NCBI RefSeq assembly: GCF_000764305.2
Contig: NW_025932511.1
Span: forward strand, 124,001 to 188,000
Length of the DNA: 64,000 nt
Direction: 5' to 3'
Source of the DNA: Hyalella azteca
Taxonomy: Eukaryota > Arthropoda > Malacostraca > Amphipoda > Hyalellidae
Shown here: positions 12,279 to 25,500 of the stretch, one piece after another
Position numbering within the stretch: the stretch's first letter is position 1
How the letters are laid out: each line of letters opens with the position of its first letter
Program-made: the position numbers and the translations under genes
The notes under the pieces: model-generated
The model's database searches: none
Told to the model about the DNA's origin: nothing
The model's input: only the letters and a program-made list of their open reading frames with translations

Positions 12279-15200
12279 TTGATCAAGAAGTTCGAGATTA
12301 ACTGATTTAAGTTATCTATTGCAGTTTTGAGACTTTTTCTGATATAGTGTGCAGGAAAAATTTTCAAATTTTTGGGTATTAGCGGAAATTTTTTATTAGC
12401 TCCCATAAATGATTGAAGGAATACGTTAATAATAATGAAGGAATACGTTAAGTAATAATCACAAACAAATTCTAGCTTCTGACATTACTTTCAAAATCTC
12501 AATTATATGGTTCACATTTTATGCATCCCATTGGTTAATTTTTTGCCTGTGTGCCTTAAAAACAAATCATTTATTTATCGATGGCTTGTTTGCTGTAAAA
12601 TACCTACTCCAATAAGTAATACGTTATTAATGTGAATAAGTTTTCCTGTCGATTTAAGGTTACATTTTAGGATGCCGGTAAGATTGTTAGTCATAAAGTT
12701 ACATCGTAAAGTGTGTCTCTCGCATTTTGTTCAAGAGGATGAAATGGGTTGAAAAAACTTTGCCTTAAATATACGTTATTGGTAACTTTTCAGCATTGAT
12801 AAACTTGAATAATAAAATTTTGTCAAATTCGGTATGAATTAGGATGAAATTGCTCTAGAAAAGTCTGCAAGTTTAAAAAACACTGCGAGTTTAATACGCA
12901 AAAAATTTCAACTTAACAAGGAATTTTCACTGAAATGTCCTCAGCCACTTAATTATATTTAACCTTACAGCCCATGAAAATTAGTGTTTCTCTGATTAAT
13001 ACTGATGCAGTACTGCTTCCATTTAAAGGTTTTTTCTTCATCAGGCAGTTATGCGGCTCACGATAGTGAGTCCCGGCACCAGTTATTCAATAATTTTCCC
13101 GTGCAGGAACTTGCCAGGCTGCATTTTCAATCAATGAACTTTTCCAAACTTGTGAAAGGCGTTTACTGTGAGGCTCGCTTGAAAGTCATTTCTCGCCTAA
13201 CGCGTGTGAGTTAACAACTTATATCGTTATTTAGTTCATGTAATCCTCTGGATTCTGGCGCAGAAGTTCAATTGCTTTGACTTTGTTGTTATTAGTTTTT
13301 GAATTTCCAGCGCTGGCACCGTCATCATTTATCCAAATTTCGCAGGCTTTTTAAAAAACCAGCTAAAATATGTTGTCAAAGTAAGGTTATCTTGTGAAAA
13401 TATTATTTTCTTCCCATTTTAATAGTTCCGAACATTTTCTTGAGAGTTTTAGCTTCCATTTTTGGAAATAAGTCTCATAAATTGGGGATCAACAGCACAT
13501 AAAGTGGCCAACTGAAAATATTACAATGTTTACAATCGATATTGTTAAAAAATTATTTGTCGCAAAATTTACACCCTTAAACCTAAATATCCTCTGGGAA
13601 ATTTATGAATGACACTCGATGTGTTAACGTGCAAAATTAACAATATATGAAGCGATTGATCAGAGAAATGAACACTTTAAGTTGTCATAATTTATTTTAA
13701 GTTTCCGGTCATTTTGTCTCATGGCTTCTACCACATCTGAATCAAATTGAGTTGCTTGGTCAAATTTATTCCATGTTTATTTTTAAAATCGTGTTCACGT
13801 AAAAAATGTTGATATGAGAATATAATTCCTAACCAAACATTAATGAATAATGTTATTTTTAACATACAAAGTTTATCGCAAAAGCTACGGAACTGGTCTC
13901 ATGAAAAATATCGAGATCATGATCATTAAGGTGCAAGAAAATAGCACCATAACAACCAAACTAAAAAATAACACCTTAACGACTCTTACGGAAAATAGCA
14001 CCTTCGACCAATTTTTTTTGTAAAATTCAAGGTGTCCAGGCAGTGAGAGCAAAAGCTAAGCGTCGAGTCTCTCTCACAAAAGACAGATTCTGTTTAGTGC
14101 TGCGACGAGAAACATTTCTGCCACTCTCCAAACTATAGGCAAAACTGCACAACAAAATTGTCCTCGAGACCGCAGAGTTTTAAGAGAAACTTGAAAGCAC
14201 TCCGACTAAATGAACAAGTGACTGTCGTTCTCAGTGACTTTGGCTGTGACAGACGAATATTCTACGGATTTAAAGATAGAAACGTACACATGAACTTGTT
14301 CGCTGAGATTTGATATGGAGATGTGGTTTACTAGGTTTATCTCGAGATTGCAATATTGTCTCATTAAAAGTAATGGAAATATTTGTGCAAATATTTAATA
14401 TGCTTATGTAAGGAAGAGGACAAGTGACGTGGCATATGACGAAAAGTACGAAAAGTTTCCCGATATGAACTCTTTTAGTTTATAATGGACAATATTTTCC
14501 TTCCAAAATTCGGCTAATGGTAAATTTTTTGATCATGCATATTGCCTAGAAAAATTTTCTACTCAAATGAAGTTTACAAGATGAGGGGGGGGGGAGGGTT
14601 CCTATAATGAAGCCGAATAAAATATTTTTGTGTTTACTGTTAGTCAGTTCATGAAATATCTGCTATTGTTTCTAGAAGTCGTTGAAGCTGGAAATATGGA
14701 TATTGAATAAATATTTCTCAAATATTGATATTGAATAAAAATTTCACTTATTTCACTGCATGCAAATGAGCATTTTTTGGCATCATGATTTTTATTTATA
14801 TTCCCAGAATACATGTGCATGTATGAAAAAATAATACTATAACAGATAAGAGTTGTTAATATAACAAGTGTATGTAATGTTAATAACAGTTGTATGTAAT
14901 TTTAATAGCAGTTGTATGTTTTCATGCTGTAAAATTAATCAAATCATGGAAAAAATGAAAATATACATAAAATAATGATTTCAAGATAATTTTCTCTAAA
15001 GAGAATTAATTGAAAAAAAAAGAAAATTTGAAGATTGTAGTTGAGTAAAATCTTGCCTCCTACTTTATGCGCTTTTTCAAAATACCGTGCATCTACAAAT
15101 TTGACCGATGCTTTTATCTAAAGAAACATACAAAACATTTTATACAAATGCTATCAATAAAACTCTTACCTACGGGCTTCCCTCCGCCAGACCATGAGTT

Positions 15201-15295
15201 ATGGATGCACCTCTAGTCGTATTTTACAGGAAGAATGTCATACGCCGTCAAATTTTGTCATGAATTTTTCAGACAAGCCTTTTGTTTTTTGAGCT
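12279..15295. other. No gene recognised
   Basis: AT-rich. Minor features: a tatgtaattttaatagcagttg-type near-duplication at 14870-14920, AATAGCACC words at 13930-14010, and a G-run at 14584-14598. Confidence 0.5.
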
Positions 15296-15735
15296 GTCCT
15301 GTTCTCCACAAAGGGAAATAGTAATGTTCTCCACATCGGAGAATTGTACTGTATTCCATAAGGAAATGTATGGTTCTCCACATCGGAGAATTGTACCGTA
15401 TTCCATAAGGAAATATACGGTTCTTCACAACGAAGAATTTTACTGTATTCCATAAGGAATTATACGGTTCTTCACAACGAAAAATTGTACTGTATTTAAT
15501 ATGGAAATGTACGGTTCCCCACATCGGAGAATTGTACTGTATTCCATAAGGAAATATACGGTTCTTCACAACGAAAAATTGTACTGTATTTCATGTATTT
15601 CATATGGAAATGTACGCTTCTTCACAACGAAGAATTGTACTGTTCTTCACAACAACGAATTTTACTGCTCTCCGCAACGAACAATTGTATGTACAATGTA
15701 CTGTTCTCCACAAAGGAGAAGTTTCCTGTTCTAGC
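15296..15735. repeat. 47-bp minisatellite with internal inverted repeats
   Basis: About nine copies of a unit built from ggttctccacatcggagaat and tgtaccgtattccataagga. Each copy contains TTCTCC and GGAGAA (or TTCTTC and GAAGAA) arms separated by a few bases, so single strands could form serial hairpins. Short frames on both strands come from the repeat. Confidence 0.88.
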
Positions 15736-17938
15736 CAACGGAGAATCGCACTGTTTTTCACTGCCAAGAAATATATCGTTACCTGAACATGCATTTGCTT
15801 TGTGGAATGTAAGCGCTGAGTTCGTCACGGTCCAGATATTTGTCGAGAATCAATAACTAAATGTTATTGCATTTTATTTTTTTATATTATGTTATTCGCA
15901 TTTATCGGTGCGTTATTCGCATTTATCGATGCGAATTTTCCAGTAATGGGCCCAATGTCATAATACACTCGGAGAAATAATTGGTTCATTGTTCAAATAG
16001 TGTCACACTTTTTACTAACAGCACCAGCAGAGAGCGAACGCAGCACTGACGCGCTTTTTTTGTAGGGCAAAACTTAGCCAGGATAACCAAAACCAGGGCG
16101 AAAAGTGAAACGCTTTTTTGGACAAAGTGTCAATCATTTTTTAGAGTGTTCCACTTGGAGTGATAGGTGTTCACTGAAATGAATTACTGCAAACATACTG
16201 TGACTGGTGACTCGCCTATCTAAAGTCTGTGGTCGTGGGAAAATTGTCGACTGAAAAGCGCCCGAAATATTTTTGTTACGAATTTTATGAATTCTTTCTC
16301 TTTCTGCGCTATTAATACAAAAAAGTTTACTCACTTTCTTACTTTTCGGTAAATCCCCTTATATAAATTTAATAAATTAAAGAATTATATTTTCTGATTA
16401 TTCTTTGTTCATAAGAATGAAGGTAATCAAGTATTATTATGGTGTCCGAGTCTTCTTTTATTATTTTCTTCTTATTTCTTACAACGAGTAAATGTAAGAA
16501 ATAAAATTCTAACATAAATAAATAATGTCGTTTTGTCCTTAAAATTCGGCAAAAAATGAGCATGATTCCAGATCGTCCCTTTTATTTTTCCATAGACATG
16601 AAACATGGATGATAAAATTGATGTATCCTCAGACTGAGTAAAATAAAAAGATTTATGCAAATACCTTGCCTCGTTTTTCAAGGCGTTTAGGATCAGAGAT
16701 GTGTGGGCAAATTCTACAGGCCGTTGAAATGGACAAACGGTTCAATTTTAGTTCACATTTTTGCCTCCTAAAATTCAGCACTGTAGCGGTGTCGCTCAGC
16801 TGCCGAAATGGCGAGACGTGGAAGGGCTGAAGATCGGAATCAGGTTGGAAAAATGAAGGCGGTGAATTTATTGGTTGAATTTGAGACAGTGTTAGCTAAA
16901 GGAAGTTATGGGAGCAAACTTATGATTACATTAATAATCTGTATTCCGAAGGTCGTCATGCTGTTAAAGTGAAGTCCAACGAACGATAAGAAATTAGTGA
17001 TATGATTGCATGAGTTCTTATTTAGTTATATATCATGTCTTGCTATCACCAAGGTGGGTCAAAATTTTTTAAATTTTATTAAAAGGAATTTTACTTTAAG
17101 CGTTAGTTAATTCAGCGTCTGTTTCTGCACCTATCACAACAGGGAAATTTCTTTTAGGGATAAAAATTTTAAACTATTTGTATATTTTATTTTATTTTAA
17201 CGTTGCTGAAAGTTACAGTCTATGTGTTAAATTGAACGAAACAAAAAATATTAAATGTTCATTAGATTTACGTCAAATCATTGAGAATATAAGTTGGAAA
17301 GTATACAATTTGATTAAAAGTTTTTTGAATGAATAAAATATGAGATCATATATAACAATTTGCAGTTATTATGGTAAACAAGAACTAATCGGATGATATA
17401 AACACTCATAACTTTATACAAACTAACATAACCTGACACATAAATCAGAAGCTTTATAAAGTCACTGCATAAAAATTGTAGTTATTATTGTACAATGAAA
17501 ATATCCTGTTTGCCCGATGATAATTCTCGTACGGTTACTTCAGAACTTTGTTATATTTTACCATGATTGGAAATGCCTGGAATTGGGACCTCAACTTAAT
17601 TTGTACATGAGAGGTTTGCGTGATTTTCTCCACATGGCGCGGTCATCTCACAGGAACATTATAATGCGTGGCTATGATCAGTTTCACGCCGTGTTACATG
17701 GGACGTTTAGATACCTATTATTTTATAGTTCTTTATATAATATTGAATTTGTAGTAATTATATTACTTCAAAGTAAATTAATTTCAAAAGTGCAAAGCTA
17801 ATCTGGATTGGAAAAAATACTAATTTCAAAGAGGTCCCAATGATTATAAGTTTAGGCATGGCGTAAATACCTTTGAAACTGGTTGAAAAACCTATTGCAT
17901 ACATTTAAGAATAATAATAGTATCAAATTGAGGTGTGA
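15736..17938. other. No gene recognised
   Basis: AT-rich. An imperfect duplication GTTATTCGCATTTATCG occurs at 15893-15932. A 94-codon plus-strand frame at 17517-17801 has no recognisable domain. Confidence 0.45.
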
Positions 17939-17944
17939 TTTATT
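17939..17944 (-). terminator. Candidate polyadenylation signal for the Side-like gene
   Basis: AATAAA on the minus strand about 750 bp downstream of the stop codon at 18697. It is the nearest exact hexamer I saw, but with this base composition it could be chance. Confidence 0.2.
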
Positions 17945-18696
17945 AATTTTAGCAAGGCAATCTTGAACATCATCATCCCATGGAAATCATCATTATAATA
18001 TTTCATAAATAACTCTAATTTGAAGCCGGTTATCAGGTGATGAGAATCTGTTGATTATTGGTTCATTGAGATGCACAAATATCATGTTGATATTTTAAAG
18101 AAAAGCTATTGACACCATTCCGCCAGTATGTCAAGATCGAATAACGTTATAATTATTTTCATTAATGAATATGAACCAGTTTAATGTAGATTTATGAGTC
18201 GACAGGGCAGTTTCTTTTCCATATATGTTAAGTTTCCAAATATGTTACAATTTCAAAATATGATCTGGCTATTCAGCTTCCAACCTAACTTCAGGCATAA
18301 AGTGCATATATCTTAGTTATATTTTTTAGTTGGATTACTCTGATTAAATAATTTTTGAATCATCATTTACCTTTTGAATCGGGGGTTCAATTTTAAATGG
18401 GAATTGAAGGTTAATAAAATCGAATGATACGAACAGGGAATCATTGAAATTATCGTATGACCAACAGCTTACGAGCAAACGTGCATCACCACTAAATAAT
18501 ATTCCGGTACTTGAAGCTGCAATTTAAAATTATATTCGACAAACACAAAATATGCGTCGTAAAACGTTTTGAGGAAAAATTTGATAAGAAAACTGATACT
18601 TAAATAGTCCTGGCGGATATCGCAACGACTCGTTTAATTTACACCCGGAATGAAAGGTTAATTTCATAATACTTGTTAATACTGAAAAAAGATCTA

Positions 18697-19575
18697 TCAA
18701 GGCTTGGGGATCGAATCGGTTTTATGGGGAGAATCGCTTGCCTGACTTCGTTCCTTCACTTTGCATGACTGCAGCCCTGCAGGCATTGCATTTTCGAGAG
18801 AAGATTGCTGATCTAGGGTTGAAATAACCGCCGCTCCCCGAACTTCTTCTTTCGACGAAGGGTTCAAAGCAAGAGTTTGATTTCCCAGAGGTGAAGTGCT
18901 AACGTTGTTCATCGAGCATTCCGTCAGCGAAGAATTTGACCCTTGGCCAGGAACAGAAACTTCAGCATTCAGTTCGACTCCTGATATTCTGGCAATTGCG
19001 GAATCCTCTGAATTTTTAGACCCTTTTCCTAAATCACGAGGTTGAGTAGATGGAATTTGCAACGGAGTTGAGTAAGCGAATCGAAGGGGAGACAGTATAG
19101 TTGTGGAAGACATACTAGATACTGATACAGGCGCATAGCTTGGGTTATATAAAGTGGAGGGGCTGCAAGAAAGAGTGACAGACATCTGGGCTGGCGTGAA
19201 ACTGGAGAGAGGCGTCGGTGGCATCCCAATATGGGTTGAAGTCGCGAGGGCTGGACGGTTGGCAACAGACAAGGACGAGTTAATTGGTAACTGGCCAGCA
19301 ACAGAAGAGAAAGGGATCGAAGGGGTTCCTTGAGAAGCATTAACTGCAATGGAAGAAATTACTGGAAAGCGATTTGCGTGGAAGGATGAACATTGCGTGT
19401 GGTTCACGCTTGATAATAACGGAGGTGACGACAGCGGGTAGCAGCTGCCAGAGCTGGAAGACATCTGGGGGATGCCAAAGCTTGGGTTTTGCTCTATAGA
19501 GAACGGCGGTAAATGCTGTGTCATTGTTAGCGAAGATAAAGGATATACTGGCTGATGTTGATCTTGAAACTGAGC
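18697..19575 (-). CDS. Side-like gene, terminal coding exon (C-terminal cytoplasmic tail)
   Basis: 879 nt from acceptor ttatttttgcag|gct (phase 0) to a TGA stop at 18699-18697, 292 residues. It is low-complexity and rich in Ser, Pro, Thr and Leu, with no known domain, no kinase or SH2-type motif I can name, and no obvious PDZ-binding end (it finishes SIPKP). Tails of this family are long and poorly conserved, so the link rests on phase and position. The nearest AATAAA on this strand lies at 17944-17939, about 750 bp past the stop, and is only a candidate polyadenylation signal. Confidence 0.8.
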   Translation of the reverse strand, partial: AQFQDQHQPVYPLSSLTMTQHLPPFSIEQNPSFGIPQMSSSSGSCYPLSSPPLLSSVNHTQCSSFHANRFPVISSIAVNASQGTPSIPFSSVAGQLPINSSLSVANRPALATSTHIGMPPTPLSSFTPAQMSVTLSCSPSTLYNPSYAPVSVSSMSSTTILSPLRFAYSTPLQIPSTQPRDLGKGSKNSEDSAIARISGVELNAEVSVPGQGSNSSLTECSMNNVSTSPLGNQTLALNPSSKEEVRGAAVISTLDQQSSLENAMPAGLQSCKVKERSQASDSPHKTDSIPKP

Positions 19576-22500
19576 CTGCAAAAATAAAGTTTTGAGAAAG
19601 TTAGTCATATATATTAATGAATTTTTTTGAATGCGAGTTAAACTGCTATCCGATTTTCAAAGTGCTACACAAACGCTAGAAGTGAAAATCTTCGTAAATA
19701 AGCATGGATAATAATGATATCATAGTAGTTATATTTTAGGATGCTTAAGAAATATTGTACTCATTCAATTTCTGTGTGTGTGTTCCTCCTGATATGATGA
19801 TGTCCTATTATCCTATTAAATACTTATTATATCCTTACTGATGTCCTATTAAGTAAGTAGTATTCGAAATAAACCGATGTCTTATTAGTTGGAAGTATAT
19901 AAAAATCTCAAACTTTTACCGGTGGAGCTGGGGCTGATGAGACGGATGCTTGGCGAGATGGCGACCCTGCACAGCACAGATTGAAAATGAAGTAACGAAT
20001 GAAAAAATTCAGTGAATCTTGCACGTTGTTAAAAAATTAGTCAATCAAAAAGTAGCAGTTTAACTTAATCGACAACCCACTCCATAAAGGAAACTTTTAG
20101 ATAACAATCTAGAGAAGGGCAATTTGTTAAATTTATGTTGAGTTCTTGATTTATCAATAACTAATTTTCATTTAGTCTATCAATATTTCGCTTTTGAAAT
20201 GAGACATATGTATATTATGGGAACGCTCCAATAAAATTGTCTGAGCCAAAAATGCTGAATTTTGACATTATTCAGAAATGAGATTAACAGTGTAATTGTT
20301 CAACTGAATAAAATTTATTGATCACGTGTTAGTTTTGAGAGTTGATACAACTTTACTTGAAGAATGAATGTTGTATGCTTTAAGGATGAAGATCGTCAGC
20401 GGTTTATAGTCAAGGAATGTAACATGTTACAGGATGTTCAGAGCGAGGCATCGCTTCGTTCTAAGGTACACTGTAGCAGCAGTGCCTCAGGCATGCCACT
20501 TTACCGACCACGTAAGATGTCGTAAAAGCTACAACGTCCACACCAAATTGTGAGAGGCTGATCCCTAGGAGTACGTTTCTAGAGCCTGCCAGCACCTTTC
20601 AAAACACCATCTAAACACACTGGACCAAATTGGATTGTTTTCGCGAAAGTCATATTGTTGCAAACGTCACTCAATTGGAAGCTTGAAAATGAGATAGATA
20701 ATTTTTTTCTTGAAATCATCGAGATTTCTTAGGGCATATAATTATAACACGCAAATAAATTAATTAGCAATTTTAGCTCGGAAGTAGAAAGCTGTCGGGC
20801 TATTTTAAACGTACCTGCGAGACAGGTGGCAGGAGTTTGCATGTAAGTCATAAGCGAGGCGTCCGATGAGACCAGAAGTGGGAACTGCGTCAACGAAAAA
20901 TTTTGTCTCGTGTTAGCAGGGCAGAGCACACTTGGGTCCATAGGACTGGTACCCAAATTGAAACTGGTGTCCATTGATGAATTGATGTTTGAGGAAGGTC
21001 CAATTGATCTGGGACTCAAGATGGTCCCTGGCTCTGTGGCCTGTTCGAAGTTTGGATCTTGGTTCATTTTTGGTATAGTACTTGCCATCGTTGTTGATTC
21101 TACGACTGGACTAAAACCTCCACTTACGGACACGGGCCCTAGGTAAGATTCAGCGACCGAGCCATGCGAGCCAACAAAATTTTTGGACGCTTGCGAAGAC
21201 ATATATTCGAGCTCGCGTTCAGGCGACGATCTTTGAGTAAAAGCTTGCACGTCGTGGGTTGATCCACGATGCGACGACGACCGGGAACTCGGTTGAGATG
21301 CCGAGAGGTTGTGCGTGGAAAGCTGAGGATGTTGGTTAGAGCGTCGCCTTTTGTGATAAATAATAGCAGAGACGCATGCCAGGATTATGAAAATAAGAGC
21401 TAGGATAGCTCCCAAGATGGCACCAATCAAACTGGGCATTTTGAGGCTAAAATTTCCACGACCGTCGAAAAATATTGATAAACCGGATTCCTCTTCATCG
21501 AAATTTTGAATAGAGGGTTCTGAAAAGAACAGGATTCGGATTTTAACAATTATTATGATCACAGTTAATGTATATTCTACAAAAGAAAGTTTTCTCTTAA
21601 TTCTAATTTGATAATTATATTGTAAATAGAAGCTTCTATCGTTCAGAATATTTTTTGGCGCATCACTATTGAGAGATACTTTTTTATGAATTTATCTTAA
21701 AAACTTGTGCTTGACGTGATTGGTTGACGTACATATTTTGACGTATTCAGCCATCAGTGTGGCACACCGGCTACGATAATTAGCGGTTAGCGGATTAGCA
21801 GACTGTGCCCGCCTCTGCATGAGTCAGACACATGGTATTGGCAAAAAGTTATGTCAGGTAGAACACCGGAGCAATCATGGTTCTCACTGATATTTCCATG
21901 TGCAGAGTCGGAGGGTCTGGTACGAAGGTGCATAACGTAGGGTGCAGAGCGAGCCTGCTGAGCAACAGTGTAGAGTTTGAGCTGCAGAGCCGCGTCCCCT
22001 GGTAGACCGCGCAGTGTGAACACTGGACGCGAGCTGGACGTGTTCAGCAGCATGACATTCTGGCGCCACACCTGGCACAAGATGAACGGGTTTAAGACAG
22101 GAGTTGAACACTGGACGCGAGCTGGACGTGTTCAACAGCATGACGTTCAGGCGCCACACCTGGCATAAGATGAACGGGTTTAAGACAGGAGTTGAACATT
22201 GGACGCGAGCTGGACGTGTTCAGCAGCATGACATTCTGGCGCCACACCTGGCACAAGATGAACGGGTTTAAGACAGGAGTTGAACATTGGACGTGAGCTG
22301 GGCGTGGGACGTGTTCAGCAGCATGACATTCGGTTAGAAACCAGATGACACGCTTTCACTTTTTCAATTTATCCGAGTTGAGATGCCAAATATTTGATTT
22401 CTAAATTAAATTACAGGCAATTTTTTTCTATTATTTTTGAGATTTAAGACACGAGTTGAACACTGGACGTGAGCTGGACGTGTTTATTAGCATGACATTC

Positions 22501-25500
22501 GGTGGGAAACCAGATGACACGCTTCCATTTTTTTCAATTTAACCGAGCTGTAGTGCCAAATATTTCATTTCTAAATTAAATTACAGGCAAATTCTTTCCA
22601 TTATTTTTGAGATTCATTAACAGGAATAGGATCCGAAAAAATTTGTCTTTACATCCGAAAATTTTTCAATTTCCCATCTCCAGCTGATTTAATCGACAAC
22701 TTTAGCATGCCCATCAGTAGACTCGTTTTTCTATCATATGATTACAACTATTATGAATAGTAATAATTATGATTAATAATTAGATTATTGATGATTGAGT
22801 GCTTGATATTGTTGTCCATTGGCCGGTAAAATCTTGTTTCATGTCTCCATTTGCTTTCATACGATTCAATCCATGCAGATTCATAGATATAGTGATGAAG
22901 ATACATAGATTTAATTATTAAAAACTGTATATATTTAGTGTCTATTTATGAAGGGAGACCTAGAATGAGGCACTGTCGATGAGGCAGATGGGCACTAGAA
23001 ATTAATCAGGCCATGTAAGCCTCCTAGATGCCCCATGAGGCCATCAATAAGGCTTCCATAATACCGGGAATGACTTATCCGCGCACGCAAGTTCTAAGTG
23101 ACCAAGTTCTGCACTGCCTTGGCTAGGAGCTTCCCTACGACGCTTTAAGTGCATTAAATGAAAAGCTGTTATCTTGTTTGCATTAGTTATTATTTTGTTA
23201 TTATTTATTATTATTAGTTGTTATTTTGTTTGCCGTGGTTAGGAGCTTCCATAAAAAGATATAAGTACATTAAATGATAAGCTGTTATTTTGTTATTATT
23301 TATTATTATTAGTTGTTATTTAGTTTGCCGTGGCTAGGAGCTTCCCTACGAAGATATAAATACATTAAATGATAAGCTGTTATTTTGTTTGCATTTTGCA
23401 TCAATTTTATATGCTGTTTTGCATTTCGTAGTTGATTCTTTGCGACCAATTTCTGATCTGCTTGAGTCATGAGTTTTTACGGCGCTTTATGTACACAAAA
23501 TAATAACCCGAACATTTATTTGAATTTTGCACTATTTTTCTTTGCAATGTTGCATTTATTAGTTTATTTTGCTACGGTAATTTTTAGACATAGTTCGTTT
23601 GGCGCATAAACGATTTCCAAAATGTGACCAAAATTCAAATTTCAATCAAATGAAAAACATTTATTGGTTAAAGACGAAACGCAATTACAAACAGTAAGTA
23701 ATTAAAAGTACCATAAATACATGATTACCGTTATTCCACATTATATTAATTATTCGAGTCGAAAAAACGTATAACAACGGTGCTGGAGTTATTAATTGAA
23801 GCGACAACTTATTGTCTTAATCAATGTACCTTAGTTCACAGTTTTCAGGATTCAACTGAATTTTTTTCTATCCTATACATCAACGAAAAAAAAGTAAAAA
23901 ATAGCAAGAATAAATGTTGTTATTTACTTATACCGTATAAGGTTAAATAAAAAAGGTTTCTTTATCAAGTTTACTGATTTTACTCAAGGACATTACTGTA
24001 CAGTTGTTACTGAACTGACGTTACTGTACTGATGCAACGAAAGTCTTATCCTTGATTTTATTATGGAACATGAGAATTGCATGAAATAAATAGAATTAAA
24101 TAAGCGTTCAAGTCACATAAAATATTTCCTATATACAATATTTTGGTATTATAGAATATTTTTGTATAGAATATTTTGAGTTCTCATTGAATGAAAATAA
24201 GTCATTGAATGAGAGCTGACCTCGAGGGCGGTGGTGGTGCGGGCTTGAGGTGACCTCACATAGCTGAGGCCGGGGGGCGAGGGGGGGTCACCGCCCCCCA
24301 CACACCAGACTTTAATGCCATCGTCGCCCCCCTCCTCCACGCTGCAGTTGCTCGGGGGGGACGGTGGATCTGGTGTGTATTAATTCAAAGGAATAATGTA
24401 TCCACTCTTAAATTCAAGTTATTCAAAAAAATTCAAGGGTTGAAGCTGTATTTTGAATTTTTTGTTGCAATATTTCATAGGATAAAATGCAGTACATGAA
24501 TTTTGAATGTCGGACTAGTTTTATTTATGGAAAAGTATAGGTATGCACCTATGCATATACTATGGTATGCAGCTATGGTCGGATTTAGAATGTAGAAACA
24601 AAAATTATCGGAGCAAGGATTTGCTTATTGTTGAATGTAAAAAGAACAATGCTTGATGTTTCCCTGCACCGATCATTGAATTTAAGATTTATTGAGTTTG
24701 ATTAAATTACCAATAATTACAAAAATCAACATTATTATTAGTTTTTAGCTATAGATAAATAAATTTGATGCGTAATTTTTGATACGTCACTTTCAATATT
24801 CTTTGGCAATTATTCAATCATTACTTCTGTATTATCACTTAATGAGCGCATCACCGATGACTGCCTTAAACATTTGTTAACAAACTCATTTAATGAAATA
24901 TGGCATTTCATAATCAAATATTTTACGAGAGCTTCAGTTCACGATGTTTCTGCTGGATGAACATTTTTGATACGTCACTTTCAATATTCTTTTACAATTA
25001 TTCATTAATTGATTCTGTATTATCACTTAATGAGCGTATCACAGTTGACCGCATGAGGAACAAGTCTGCTGCTGAGTTCTGTTATCTTTATCTGCTGCTG
25101 AGTTCTCTTATCTTTATCTTAACTAGAGCGACTTGCTCACGATATTCAATAGGCACCCAATGCCAATACGTAATTGGAATTGACAAGTAAAAAATCTAAT
25201 TATACTATAACGATCAAAGAGCAGGTTTTTTCATATTATAGTAGAAAAAAGTAAATTGATCATCAAACGTCTATTTCAAGTAAAAGATCATGCGTGCTTG
25301 GCAGAAATACACGCTCATTAATCTAACAGCAAAACCCATTGTAAGACAATTAAGTTTTCTTGACTTATTCTGAACTATTTTAAGAGAACACTGCCGTACG
25401 CAGTCAACTGTGATACGCTCATTAAGTGATAGTAAAGAACCAATGAATGGATAATTGCAAAAAAATATTGAAAGTGACGTATCAGAAAAGTTCATCCAGC

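Noticed and set aside
17517..17801. 94-codon plus-strand frame
   Set aside because: No domain, no codon-usage signal visible, and it sits in AT-rich sequence where such frames arise by chance.
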